DNA of 64,000 nt from UBA7662 sp036787895. GTDB lineage: Bacteria > Bacteroidota > Bacteroidia > UBA7662. A model generated the notes under the pieces. It saw only the letters and a list, made by a program, of their open reading frames with translations, was not told the origin of the DNA and did no database searches. This document shows positions 26,001-34,056 of the stretch, one piece after another. The DNA is taken from contig DAIQOK010000008.1 in assembly GCA_036787895.1 (NCBI GenBank), positions 1 through 64,000 of the forward strand, read 5' to 3'. Position 1 is the first letter of the stretch, and each line of letters begins with the position of its first letter. Both the position numbers and the translations under genes were made by a program.

Positions 26001-28724
26001 CTTAACGATCCGAACCCTAATTCCAGCAACTGGTACAATAGCACCGTAGCGATTGCTGCACAAAATGGCCCTGCCTTCAGCGGTATTAGCACTGGTTATT
26101 CGGAACATATTGTTGAGTTGCCTGCAGCCTTTAATTATCGGTCAAATCGGGTAAGGTTCAGGGTAGAATTCGGATCAATCAGCTCGATTAACGAAGGAGT
26201 AGCCATGGATAATTTTCGAATCTACTCGCCACCTGCAGTTGATGTGAATTTGTTAAGCATAAGCCGCCCCGTTGCCTGTCCCGACAGCTTAAAAGCCACC
26301 GATACCATTCAGGTATTGGTGAAAAACTCCGGTACAGATACTTTACGCGGGGTGAGATTAAACTATCGTTTTGTGCATCTTGCTACCGGAGCAATTGTGA
26401 ATGGTGTCATATATAACGCACCGGATACCATCCTGCCGGCTGCTACGCGAACCATACAACTTCCGGGCTTCCCTTCGCCTCCTGCACCTTATGGTGACTA
26501 TACCTTGCAGGTATTTGCTCAACAACCCGGTGATGGCCGACCACAAAACGATACCTTGACGCGCTGTGTGAAAACTATCCCACCGGTAGACTTAATTATG
26601 GGAAGTGTATTGGCTCCTCTTCCTACGCTTTGTTACCCAGCAGGTTTTGTAACGGTGAAGTTTGTGGTTCGTAATATCGGTCACAGCGCAACTACCACCT
26701 ACAATGCTTATTATAAGCTGGATACGCTTCCTCATGTCATGGAAGTCATAAACCGGTCGATTCCACCCAATGGTCGCGATACCGTAGAAATGACTATTCC
26801 ACTTCGTATTCCAATTGGACCTGCAGGTTTGCGTATTTACGTTAATTCCAGCCTGGATGTTAGAAACTTCAACGACAGTGCTTCCGTGGCCTTAGAAGGT
26901 TTGATTCCTTACGATTTGCCATATCGGGAGACCTTCGAATCATTCCCGGCAGGTCAGCAACCACCCTATTGTTTCCAGACCTTCTCTAACAGCGCAGGTT
27001 CGCAATTGGGCTTGGTACAAATTCTCAACAACGTACAATCACCAAGCAATACCTCAGGTAAGGTTGTACTGATGGGTACCCTCTCTGCGGGTGCTACAGC
27101 CTGGACAGCTACAACCAATCCATGGGATCCGAACTATCAGCCGTTGTTTTTGACACGTATGGTATTGCCGGTAATAACGTCTGCTCGTCCGAATATCCAT
27201 ATTCGTTTCAAACTTCTGCAGATTGCCGGTGCCGGAAATACGTTCTCTTTCCTCCGTGTATTGGCCAATGGCGTAGAGGTTCAACGTTACCAACCTGCGG
27301 GTGCAACACCACCGACCAATCCATTCCAAACGCATGACCTGGATTTGAGTTCATATTATACGCCTGGCCAACCGTTGATAATAGAGTTTCAGTCGAAATG
27401 CCGCTTTGCCTTCCTGCAAACAGGTAATAACAGAAATGGTAACCTGCTTGATGATATCACTATCTATCATTCGGTACCTAATTCTGCCAATGTAGAAGAG
27501 GTATCTTATACGCCTCCTTTCCCAACAGCAAATACAGCGGTTACGGTACGGGCGAAAATCAGGAATACCGGACAATCGGTATTGAATTCGGTAACTGTAG
27601 TTGCTGATGTGAATGGCTCAGCGCTGCAGGCGGTGAATTTCCAGCCTGGTCTGGCCTTCTTGCAGGATTCTGTACTCAGCTTTACGACCACTTTCCAGCC
27701 TTTGGTTGGCTCCAATGCTGTTTGTGTAACCTCATCCCAACCGAACGGTCAGCCCGACGCCTATCCGCTGGATGATACCGCTTGCGTCAATGCGATAGGT
27801 TTTGATGTGATTAGTAATTTCCCGTATTGTAACGACTTTGACCAGGGGCAACCGGCCTGGCTAACACTTAATCCGTTTACTTTAAGAGCTAGTCAAAGTA
27901 CCTGGGTATTTGGTAACCCACAAAAAGGGCATATTAATGGTGCTGCCAGTGGAACCAATGCCTGGTATATTGGCGCCGATAGTGTGTATGGTGAGCTCGA
28001 GAATTCGGCATTATATACGCCTATTTTCGATTTGCAGGGAGATAGCTGCTACCAAATTGAGTTCTCCAGCAAATGGTTGACCGACTTCTTTAACAACGAC
28101 ACAACCGACGCACCTTTAAGTGGCGATGGCGGAACGGTAGAATACTCGACCAATGGTGGTGCCGATTGGGATTACCTCGGCGGTATCGATTCTATCAGCT
28201 GGTATGTAAGTTATATACAAGCCATGCTGGTACAGGGAAGTGTACCTTTCTTGCCCGGACTAGGCTGGTCGGGACGTTCCCCAGACACTTATACCCGTTT
28301 ATCACACCCATTTAATCCGGATGTAGCTAAGCAAGTACTGTTCCGCTTCCGATTTGCTTCCGACAATGGATTTAATGGAGAAGGCTGGTCGATAGACGAC
28401 TTCTGTTTTGTCAAAATCAGCGGCAGTTGTTTGCCCACCTCTGTTCAGGAAGCCTTTAAAGCTGGTTTCGATTTGCGACAGAATTATCCGAATCCATTTG
28501 ATCGTACGACTACAATCGACTACAAAATTCCGGCTGCCGGTAAAGTCGACATCACCATCCGTGATATGGTGGGCCGAATAGTAGCTCGTTATCCGCAAGG
28601 AATACAGCTCGAAGGGGAGTACAGCACCGAAATCGATTTAGGGAATCTGAATGGTGGGGTTTACTTCTACACCGTCAGCTTTGGTGGTGAGCAGCTTACC
28701 AAAAAGATGATTATCAGCAAATAA
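23088..28724 (+). CDS. Giant multidomain surface protein with T9SS sorting tail
   Basis: An 1878-residue secreted protein. It has a signal peptide ending SVYAQ, a first jelly-roll (MAM/concanavalin-like) module up to about residue 220, then three repeats of about 105 residues starting near 224, 334 and 435. These share the pattern SGID..YYRINNGP...DGDT..YY.RA.D. Then come four MAM-like modules beginning near 547 (YVDNFEG), 863 (YLDNFDS), 1278 (YRETFES) and 1579 (YCNDFDQ), each ending in DD-I or DNF strands; the first three are followed by CARDB-like Ig domains. From about 1800 there is a type A T9SS tail (QNYPNPFDRTT to KKMIISK). No catalytic domain is visible; adhesion or matrix binding is likely. 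A terminator follows. Confidence 0.92.
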   Translation: MVKRLCSLVLLLFCTFSVYAQLPPGVNLRFFTSFENPNPFDSMTAAGNGSFNVITNLSTPSGGQSVRSSVNVPQTGSTVTLTSNTFSTTGQFKVWLDFNHIAKIAPDDSAQVQVSIDGGPWITLGTTACIYNGAALAMRTRNGSFSEIDYGTTWRPDFNGWPAVPDSSWWKHERFDISYIAANKADVRFRFRYTDQGSLGLNNRYGWVIDSVMVTSAFSEVVPPVINHTALLGPIYDIDVPISANVNDGPGCDTTGIHTVWTFFRINNGPLDSVQLQRVGTTLTWRDSIKRPQVADGDTVCYFLRAIDSSPNRNIRYFPNQTNPGDSCLTFITSGVPILTHANPILGWQFSAGPFQINAVSRDASGIDSVILYYRLNRGPWQIKKMVQQGTTNNYRDSIFVVDGDTVDYYLEAVDLSARRFRTRIPDTAWTFIASGPPTIQWPSTFAEGTIFLGGVYNLGPFNIPVRLTDGSGIDTAYLFYRINNGPVDSVGMTRLSGGGFVNWTGTVPAVSDSDTICYYVRAFDASVRSNTEISPSTGCRTFVALSGIVPNYVDNFEGIPLWNAQLGNPSSPGGWVLGSPNKSTINAPRSGANSWVVGPLNADYPANAFYYLESPVFDFSTVTDPTLSFWMWRDISDVFNGGDALWIEFTDSVSNPQWTKLTDVPFGIVANWFNKTGTIFGQTGGYWDGTSSGYMKSEIRLTHPRFQNTPKKIRFRFVFRSTPSIQANGVAIDDISITRPIQVDVNVLGVVNANGQPFAGTQVISGDRFNFGVIMRNFGQIPLDTVDVVWELNNVKDTTRVVFNPPLAVNGTSTARMLDTVRAGTIDCWSDIRVYAIHPLDGNRLNDTTYSTVYGIPIKRFPYLDNFDSTAACNWLPVAIGNNNMPWQLGTPAKVNINSAFSAPNAWVTNLTGNPPGNAQGYLYSPLFDFSSSVNGLLSVRLNRRFGTGSGLRISYADENFTNFWQTLGVLNDPNPNSSNWYNSTVAIAAQNGPAFSGISTGYSEHIVELPAAFNYRSNRVRFRVEFGSISSINEGVAMDNFRIYSPPAVDVNLLSISRPVACPDSLKATDTIQVLVKNSGTDTLRGVRLNYRFVHLATGAIVNGVIYNAPDTILPAATRTIQLPGFPSPPAPYGDYTLQVFAQQPGDGRPQNDTLTRCVKTIPPVDLIMGSVLAPLPTLCYPAGFVTVKFVVRNIGHSATTTYNAYYKLDTLPHVMEVINRSIPPNGRDTVEMTIPLRIPIGPAGLRIYVNSSLDVRNFNDSASVALEGLIPYDLPYRETFESFPAGQQPPYCFQTFSNSAGSQLGLVQILNNVQSPSNTSGKVVLMGTLSAGATAWTATTNPWDPNYQPLFLTRMVLPVITSARPNIHIRFKLLQIAGAGNTFSFLRVLANGVEVQRYQPAGATPPTNPFQTHDLDLSSYYTPGQPLIIEFQSKCRFAFLQTGNNRNGNLLDDITIYHSVPNSANVEEVSYTPPFPTANTAVTVRAKIRNTGQSVLNSVTVVADVNGSALQAVNFQPGLAFLQDSVLSFTTTFQPLVGSNAVCVTSSQPNGQPDAYPLDDTACVNAIGFDVISNFPYCNDFDQGQPAWLTLNPFTLRASQSTWVFGNPQKGHINGAASGTNAWYIGADSVYGELENSALYTPIFDLQGDSCYQIEFSSKWLTDFFNNDTTDAPLSGDGGTVEYSTNGGADWDYLGGIDSISWYVSYIQAMLVQGSVPFLPGLGWSGRSPDTYTRLSHPFNPDVAKQVLFRFRFASDNGFNGEGWSIDDFCFVKISGSCLPTSVQEAFKAGFDLRQNYPNPFDRTTTIDYKIPAAGKVDITIRDMVGRIVARYPQGIQLEGEYSTEIDLGNLNGGVYFYTVSFGGEQLTKKMIISK

Positions 28725-28741
28725 TTAAAGTTTAAAAAGAG

Positions 28742-28775
28742 ATAAGGCCCTGATTTCAGGGCCTTATTTTTTTCA
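28742..28775 (+). terminator. Strong intrinsic terminator after the giant T9SS gene
   Basis: ATAAGGCCCTGA (28742-28753) pairs perfectly with TCAGGGCCTTAT (28756-28767). A run of seven T residues begins at the last stem base. It separates the giant gene from rpmE2. Confidence 0.92.
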
Positions 28776-28803
28776 TTTACTTTTCTTTTTCAGATAGAAA
28801 AGC

Positions 28804-28811
28804 TATATTTG
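28804..28811 (+). promoter_or_regulatory. -7 promoter box of rpmE2
   Basis: TATATTTG matches TAnnTTTG exactly, 23 nt before the rpmE2 ATG and directly after the preceding terminator, so rpmE2 has its own transcript. Confidence 0.6.
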
Positions 28812-28834
28812 CCATCCATTTGAAAAGCAATACC

Positions 28835-29083
28835 ATGAAAAAGGGCATCCATCCAGACAATTACCGCGAGGTTGTATTTAAAGATATTTCTTGTGACTAC
28901 GGCTTTGTGACCCGTTCTACCATCGATACCAAAGACACTATCGTATGGGAAGATGGCAAAGAATATCCTTTGGTAAAGCTGGAGATTTCACACAAATCAC
29001 ATCCATTCTATACCGGTAAGCAGATGTTAATCGACACAGCCGGTCGTGTTGATAAATTCAACCAGCGTTACAAAAAGAAATAA
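28835..29083 (+). CDS. rpmE2: 50S ribosomal protein L31 type B
   Basis: An 82-residue ribosomal protein of the L31 type B group, beginning MKKGIHPDNYR and containing HPFYTGKQ with the end FNQRYKKK. The zinc-binding cysteine set of type A L31 is missing (only one Cys, in SCDYG), so this is the zinc-independent form, which in other bacteria replaces the zinc form under zinc shortage. Whether that holds here depends on a type A copy elsewhere; none is in the window. The ATG at 28835 is preferred over an upstream TTG that would add residues not seen in the family. It is a single-gene unit between two terminators. Confidence 0.97.
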   Translation: MKKGIHPDNYREVVFKDISCDYGFVTRSTIDTKDTIVWEDGKEYPLVKLEISHKSHPFYTGKQMLIDTAGRVDKFNQRYKKK

Positions 29084-29104
29084 ACTACCCAGTCTAAGCA
29101 TACT

Positions 29105-29132
29105 AAGCTGCCCCGAAAGAGGCAGCTTTTTT
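29105..29132 (+). terminator. Intrinsic terminator after rpmE2
   Basis: AAGCTGCC (29105-29112) pairs with GGCAGCTT (29121-29128) around an 8-nt loop and runs into six T residues (29127-29132). Confidence 0.88.
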
Positions 29133-29224
29133 ATTTCGAGAGCTTTTGCAGAGAAATCGAAAGCTATCATCTTTTCTCCTACGATTTTGGATTTGACTCC
29201 AGTGATAAGCCCTATTTTTACAGC

Positions 29225-30493
29225 ATGAAGTATTTGATTTTATTGCTTTCGCTGCTGAGCAGTTCTGTTCAAGCCCAGATTACCGACACAGTCCGGGTTA
29301 TGAGTTACAATTTGTTGTACTATGGGGTGAATACCAATTTTTGCACCACAGCCAATAATAACGTCAATACCAAAAACGGGCATTTCCAAACTATTTTTCA
29401 GCATAGCCAGCCTGATGTAATAGGTGTGCAGGAAATGGGTGGTGTTTCATCGTCGGTTGGGTTTTTACAGAATGTTTTGAATACGAATGGCATAACAAGC
29501 TGGAGCAGGGCGCCTTATACCAATACCAATAGTTCTAACTTGGTTTCCTTGTTGTACTTCAATACATCTAAGTTGGGATTTGATTCGCATTTTCCTATTA
29601 CTACCGTAGGCAGGGATATCATTTTGTATCGTTTGTATCACAAAAATATCCAGCCGCAAAACGATACCATTTTCATCTATTTTGCGGTCATGCACCTCAA
29701 AGCCGGCAGTACAGCCAGCGATCAGGCACAACGTGGTCAGGAGGCCCAGCAATTAATGAATTTCCTGGCGAATATGGATTTCAGAGGAAATCTGGTAATT
29801 ATGGGCGACTTTAATGTGGCCAGCTCTTCGGAGGCAGCTTATCAGCAATTTATCACAGCTTCAAACCTGAATACACGCTTGTACGACCCGGTGAGTCGGC
29901 CAGGTAATTGGGCCAACAACAGCAGTTTTGCGGATTTGCACACCCAAGCACCAACCATCACCAATAACGGATGTACGTCAGGTGGAGGAATGGACGATCG
30001 ATTTGATCATGTTATGATTAACAGCGCTGTCAGGGATGACTCGGCTCGGGTACAATATGTGCCAGGTTCCTATTTGGTCGTTGGTAACGATGGTATTCGC
30101 TTTAATGGCGCGGTGAACTCGCCCAGTAATCAACAGGTACCACCCGCCGTGGCCAATGCTCTGGCGGCTGCGTCCGATCATTTGCCGGTGGTGATTAAAC
30201 TGGCTGTTCGTCTCGATAGCGCGGTGAGTGTTCAAAAATTATCCCGGCCGGTGTTGGGCTACAGTAGTGTGAATCAGGATCAAATGGCCATTTGGATTGA
30301 AACCGTCGTGCCGCAAATCATTAGCCTTCAAATCAGAAATTTAGCAGGTCATGTGGTGGCTTCTCATCAATTTGAAGTGAGTAACCAATTGAAAACAGAT
30401 ATTTCCTTGCAGCAGTTGCCTCAGGGCATGTATTTACTGGATTGGAAAGATGAAAAGGGCAGGCTGAGTGCAGGTAAAATAATCAAGCAGTAG
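29225..30493 (+). CDS. Secreted endonuclease/exonuclease/phosphatase-fold protein with sorting tail
   Basis: A 422-residue exported enzyme. The signal peptide ends SSVQAQ. The EEP (DNase I-like) domain runs from about 20 to 340 with the family residues: N in MSYNLLYYG, E in GVQEMGG, D-x-N in MGDFNV, and SDHLPVV near the end. The last 80 residues (QIRNLAGHVV to GKIIKQ) look like a type A T9SS sorting tail, so the enzyme is probably released outside or fixed at the surface. Substrate could be DNA, a phosphoester or a lipid head group; the motifs do not decide. It is convergent with engB and overlaps it by 11 nt. Confidence 0.88.
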   Translation: MKYLILLLSLLSSSVQAQITDTVRVMSYNLLYYGVNTNFCTTANNNVNTKNGHFQTIFQHSQPDVIGVQEMGGVSSSVGFLQNVLNTNGITSWSRAPYTNTNSSNLVSLLYFNTSKLGFDSHFPITTVGRDIILYRLYHKNIQPQNDTIFIYFAVMHLKAGSTASDQAQRGQEAQQLMNFLANMDFRGNLVIMGDFNVASSSEAAYQQFITASNLNTRLYDPVSRPGNWANNSSFADLHTQAPTITNNGCTSGGGMDDRFDHVMINSAVRDDSARVQYVPGSYLVVGNDGIRFNGAVNSPSNQQVPPAVANALAAASDHLPVVIKLAVRLDSAVSVQKLSRPVLGYSSVNQDQMAIWIETVVPQIISLQIRNLAGHVVASHQFEVSNQLKTDISLQQLPQGMYLLDWKDEKGRLSAGKIIKQ

Positions 30494-31118
30494 TTCGCGG
30501 CTGAATCTCCGGAGGATTGGCGGCATAGGTCAAGTTACATTGCGCTATGAATTGCAGGATTTCTTCCTTGCCTCGCTCAGTTACAGTAGAGCTGAGGTGA
30601 AAAGCAGGCAGGTCGTCCCAATGTTCGAGCATGGCCTTTTTATAGGCAGCCACGTTCGACTGTATGGTTGCGCCACCTAATTTGTCGGTTTTTGTAACCA
30701 CCACCACGAAGGGAACACCGTATTCACCCAGTTTGTTGGCAAATTCCAAATCGTTGGCTTGGGGTGATAATCGGCCATCAATTAATTGAAATACACAAAC
30801 GAGGTTCTCCCTTTTGGTGAAATAATGCCGTATCATCTTTTCCCAGTCCTCTCTTTTGCCTTTCGATACTTTGGCATAACCGTAGCCTGGCAAATCCACC
30901 AAATACCATTGTTCGTTGATGATAAAGTGATTAATAAGCTGGGTTTTACCGGGTTTGGCCGAGGTTTTCGCTAGACTTTTCTGACCGGTAAGCATATTGA
31001 TTAAAGAAGATTTACCCACATTCGAGCGGCCAATGAAGGCATATTCCGGCTTGTTGGGGGCCGGCAGTTCACTCATTTTGGCACTGCTTTTCTCGAAACG
31101 ACAACTCTTAATCTTCAT
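30483..31118 (-). CDS. engB: Ribosome biogenesis GTPase EngB/YsxC
   Basis: A 211-residue GTPase needed for assembly of the large ribosomal subunit. It has G1 GRSNVGKSS, G2 at KTSAKPGKTQ, G3 DLPGYGYAKVSKG and G4 TKTDKL, all in the expected order and spacing. The ATG at 31118 (MKIKSCRF) is chosen because family proteins begin shortly before the EYAFIGRSN strand and a promoter box lies 4 nt upstream; a longer in-frame reading exists but would cross that box. It is divergent from ubiE, and its end overlaps the secreted EEP-fold gene. Confidence 0.95.
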   Translation of the reverse strand: MKIKSCRFEKSSAKMSELPAPNKPEYAFIGRSNVGKSSLINMLTGQKSLAKTSAKPGKTQLINHFIINEQWYLVDLPGYGYAKVSKGKREDWEKMIRHYFTKRENLVCVFQLIDGRLSPQANDLEFANKLGEYGVPFVVVVTKTDKLGGATIQSNVAAYKKAMLEHWDDLPAFHLSSTVTERGKEEILQFIAQCNLTYAANPPEIQPRTTA

Positions 31119-31122
31119 GACG

Positions 31123-31130
31123 CAAAGATA
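31123..31130 (-). promoter_or_regulatory. -7 promoter box of engB
   Basis: On the minus strand this reads TATCTTTG, an exact TAnnTTTG, only 4 nt before the ATG. If real, the transcript would be nearly leaderless or translation would start further in. Confidence 0.5.
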
Positions 31131-31181
31131 CATTAAAAACAAGGCAAGGCTGGCACGAAACAAAGGGCCGTTGGCATTGTC

Positions 31182-31189
31182 TATATTTG
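31182..31189 (+). promoter_or_regulatory. -7 promoter box of the ubiE-porT-SDR operon
   Basis: TATATTTG matches TAnnTTTG exactly, 15 nt before the ATG at 31205. With the engB box at 31123-31130 it forms a divergent pair inside an 86-nt gap. Confidence 0.55.
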
Positions 31190-31204
31190 CAACAAATTCA
31201 GCAA

Positions 31205-31942
31205 ATGGCAGAAATCGTGAAACCCTATCCAACACAGGAAGGGAGTAAAAAACAGCAGGTCGCTACCATGTTCAACAATATTTCGGCACGTTACGATTTG
31301 TTGAACCGTGTTTTGTCGATGGGTATTGATATTATCTGGCGAAAAAAGGCGATTAAGCTACTTCGGGCAGATCAACCTAAACATATACTCGACTTGGCAA
31401 CAGGCACTGCCGATTTCGCTATTGAAGCGCTGAGTTTGAACCCAGAAAAGGTAACTGGCGTAGATATTTCGTCGGGAATGCTGGAAATGGGCCGCATAAA
31501 ATTGAAAAACAAAGGCCTCGATAAAAAAATTGAATTGGTGCAGGGAGATTCTGAACGTTTGCCTTTTTCAGACAATACCTTCGATGCAGCTACTGTCGCC
31601 TTCGGCGTGCGGAATTTCGAAAATCTCGACAAAGGACTGTCAGATATTTTACGTGTTTTACGCCCGGGTGCTAAGTTGGTAGTACTCGAATTCAGTCGGC
31701 CAGCATATTTTCCGGTGAAACAATGCTACAACTTCTATTTCCGTTTTATACTGCCGGTGGTAGGGCGTTTGGTGTCGAAAGATCAGACGGCCTATACCTA
31801 TCTTCCGGAATCGGTGCAGGCATTTCCGGAAGGGCAGGCCTTTTTGCAGCATATGCAAGCGGCCGGATTTGAAAAATTAAAGGAGAAACGCTTAACTTTC
31901 GGGATATGCTCAATTTATGTAGGCGAAAAAAGTCGGGATTAG
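31205..31942 (+). CDS. menG: Demethylmenaquinone methyltransferase
   Basis: A 245-residue SAM-dependent methyltransferase of the UbiE/MenG family that makes menaquinone from demethylmenaquinone. It begins with the family motif region MFNNISARYDLLNR. SAM motif I is LDLATGTADFA, and VTGVDISSGML, ATVAFGVRNF and the end region YLPESVQAFPEG follow. Bacteroidota normally use menaquinone, hence the MenG role. The ATG at 31205 is preferred over an upstream TTG inside the promoter box. It overlaps porT by 37 nt; the ubiE-porT pairing is one I recall in T9SS-bearing Bacteroidota. Confidence 0.95.
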   Translation: MAEIVKPYPTQEGSKKQQVATMFNNISARYDLLNRVLSMGIDIIWRKKAIKLLRADQPKHILDLATGTADFAIEALSLNPEKVTGVDISSGMLEMGRIKLKNKGLDKKIELVQGDSERLPFSDNTFDAATVAFGVRNFENLDKGLSDILRVLRPGAKLVVLEFSRPAYFPVKQCYNFYFRFILPVVGRLVSKDQTAYTYLPESVQAFPEGQAFLQHMQAAGFEKLKEKRLTFGICSIYVGEKSRD

Positions 31943-32607
31943 TACTGTTGTTGGGATTACTGGCTGCATCACCAGTATTGGGGCAACGCAATAACCCTTA
32001 TTACGACGATAAAACCATTCACTTTGGCTTTTTGGTCGGCTATAACTCCAGCACTTTTCACTTGCAGCCTAATGCGGCTCGTTATGTACTGAATGATACC
32101 ATGACCTATATGGCGCCGAGTTGGGGGCCTGGCTTTCAACTTGGAATCATTTCTGATTTGAGACTGGCCGAACATGCTACCCTGCGTTTTACGCCAACAT
32201 TGATGTTCTCGCAACGCAATATTCAATATAGCTTTGTTAATCCGCTAAACGATATTCGACGCAGCCTGCAAATTGCCAATGTTGATTTGCCGCTCTTACT
32301 GAAGTTTCGTAGCGACCGTATCGACAATTTCCGCATGTACACCATTGGTGGCTTTAAGTATTCTATCGATATGGCCTCCCAGGAAAAGGTAGTTGAAGAT
32401 GTAGAAAGAGTCAAAATCATCCGTACCGACATTGCCTATGAAATAGGCTTCGGCTTCGATTTTTATCTGCCCTATTTCAAATTTTCTCCGGAAATTAAAT
32501 TCGCTCAGGGTTTGAGAAATGTACTGGTGCCGGAAACCCACGTATACAGTAATCCAATTGAAGGTTTGCGCGGCAGAACCATCATGATTTCCTTAAATTT
32601 CGAATAA
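31906..32607 (+). CDS. porT: T9SS outer-membrane protein PorT
   Basis: A 233-residue beta-barrel protein with a signal peptide ending PVLGQ. It shows the PorT-type start HFGFLVGYNSSTF, the segment ANVDLPLLLKFRSDR and the end GLRGRTIMISLNFE. PorT is required for type IX secretion in Porphyromonas and Flavobacterium; it lies in the outer membrane, with its exact role in the machine still unclear. Its place directly after ubiE/menG (37-nt overlap) supports the assignment over a generic PorT-family barrel. The stop shares one base with the next start (TAATG). Confidence 0.88.
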   Translation: MLNLCRRKKSGLVLLLGLLAASPVLGQRNNPYYDDKTIHFGFLVGYNSSTFHLQPNAARYVLNDTMTYMAPSWGPGFQLGIISDLRLAEHATLRFTPTLMFSQRNIQYSFVNPLNDIRRSLQIANVDLPLLLKFRSDRIDNFRMYTIGGFKYSIDMASQEKVVEDVERVKIIRTDIAYEIGFGFDFYLPYFKFSPEIKFAQGLRNVLVPETHVYSNPIEGLRGRTIMISLNFE

Positions 32608-33356
32608 TGAATCGGATTGCCCTGATTACCGGCGCAACTGCTGGTATTGGTGAGGCGATGGCTGAAGCGTTGTCCGAGGCAGGTTGGTCGCTCATACTTA
32701 CCGGCCGGCGCACAGAACGTTTGGAGTTGCTGGCTGCCCGCTTATCAGTCAGCGTTAAAACCCTGTCGTTCGACATCCGTGACCGGTCAGCAACCACCTT
32801 GGCGCTCGACACCCTCCCTGAAGCTTGGAAGAACATTGAGCTATTGGTCAATAATGCGGGACTTTCCCAAGGACTAGACCCGGTACACCAGGGAAATCCG
32901 GAGGACTGGGATACCATGATTGATACCAATGTGAAAGGATTGCTCACAGTGAGCCGGATAGTCAGCCAATGGATGATCGACCGGCACATTCAGGGACAAA
33001 TAATACACATAAGCTCAACCGCCGGGAAAGAAGTCTACCCCAACGGCAATGTGTATTGTGCAACCAAACATGCGGTTGAAGCCATTGCCAAAGGCATGCG
33101 CATGGAGTTAAACCCTTATGGTATACGGGTAGGCACCATTGCTCCGGGACTCACAGAAACAGAGTTTTCGGTAGTGCGTTTTAAGGGTGATACTGAAAAG
33201 GCAGCCAAGGTATATGCCGGCTTTGAACCCTTAAAGGCCACCGATATTGCCGAAGCATTGCTTTTTATGGTCAACAGGCCAACACATGTGAACATCGCTG
33301 ATCTGGTGATTATGCCAACAGCTCAGGCCAGTAGCACCATTGTGCTTAAAAAGTAG
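32607..33356 (+). CDS. Short-chain dehydrogenase/reductase (YdfG-like)
   Basis: A 249-residue classical SDR. It has the Rossmann motif TGATAGIGEAMA, D in the FDIRD position, NNAG at about 81-84, catalytic Ser in HISSTAG, and Y-x-x-x-K as YCATKHAVE. The Arg pair at TGRRTER after the second strand suggests NADP(H). The end region ADLVIMPTAQAS resembles the YdfG group, which reduces 3-hydroxy acids such as serine or 3-hydroxypropionate semialdehydes; substrate here is open. It is the last gene of ubiE-porT-SDR and ends 2 nt from the convergent dcd gene. Confidence 0.92.
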   Translation: MNRIALITGATAGIGEAMAEALSEAGWSLILTGRRTERLELLAARLSVSVKTLSFDIRDRSATTLALDTLPEAWKNIELLVNNAGLSQGLDPVHQGNPEDWDTMIDTNVKGLLTVSRIVSQWMIDRHIQGQIIHISSTAGKEVYPNGNVYCATKHAVEAIAKGMRMELNPYGIRVGTIAPGLTETEFSVVRFKGDTEKAAKVYAGFEPLKATDIAEALLFMVNRPTHVNIADLVIMPTAQASSTIVLKK

Positions 33357-33358
33357 CC

Positions 33359-33895
33359 TTAGAACTTATTCCGCCACATTTGCGACGCCACAGGTTTAAC
33401 TGTACGTACGTTGTATTTGGCGTTTTTCTTCGTATTGTATTTATTAATGATTTCGCCTTCTACCGAAAAATAGATGAGTTGGCCAATCGGCATACCTGCA
33501 TATACGCGCACAGCTTGGGTACAAGAAATCTCCAGGGTCCAGGTATTGCAGAAGCCAACATCTCCTTTACCGGCAGTGGCGTGAATGTCGATACCTAGCC
33601 TGCCCACCGACGATTTACCTTCGAGAAAAGGGACATGATTATGAGTTTCGGTATATTCTTCGGTTACTCCCAGATAAAGTGTTCCGGGTTGAAGTACATA
33701 ACCCTCAGCGGGAATGATGATTTCGTCGATGGGATTGTCGGCACGGGCATCGAGTATGAGATTGCGATAAACCGCTAAATAACGTCCGAGATGCACGTCA
33801 TACGAATTGGTTCCCAGGTTTTCGCGGCGGAACGGCTCAATAAGTATACTTCCTTTTTCGATTTCGTCGAGTATCCGTTGATCGGTTAATATCAT
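33359..33895 (-). CDS. dcd: dCTP deaminase
   Basis: A 178-residue enzyme deaminating dCTP to dUTP in pyrimidine deoxynucleotide synthesis. The core motif EGKSSVGRLG with the catalytic Glu and the following HATAGKGDVGF are intact, as is the start RILDEIEKGSI. Length fits the trimeric Dcd family. The ATG at 33895 (MILTDQ) is chosen over an upstream TTG within the promoter box. A bifunctional dCTP deaminase/dUTPase is possible, but I see no sign that would separate the two. It stands alone, convergent with the SDR gene. Confidence 0.94.
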   Translation of the reverse strand: MILTDQRILDEIEKGSILIEPFRRENLGTNSYDVHLGRYLAVYRNLILDARADNPIDEIIIPAEGYVLQPGTLYLGVTEEYTETHNHVPFLEGKSSVGRLGIDIHATAGKGDVGFCNTWTLEISCTQAVRVYAGMPIGQLIYFSVEGEIINKYNTKKNAKYNVRTVKPVASQMWRNKF

Positions 33896-33916
33896 GGGGC
33901 TGAATGCTTTGGGCGA

Positions 33917-33924
33917 CAAAAATA
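33917..33924 (-). promoter_or_regulatory. -7 promoter box of dcd
   Basis: On the minus strand this reads TATTTTTG, an exact TAnnTTTG, 21 nt before the dcd ATG. Confidence 0.5.
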
Positions 33925-34056
33925 GAGAGCTCAGGGCAAGCTTGCTAATTTGTTGTACAAAAAGACGGCAAATGATGCATATTTCAACGAAATAACTAAT
34001 TTGTTAATCTTTTCAGACTATGCCCTGAAAGCTGTATAAATCACCAAATTCACGCC

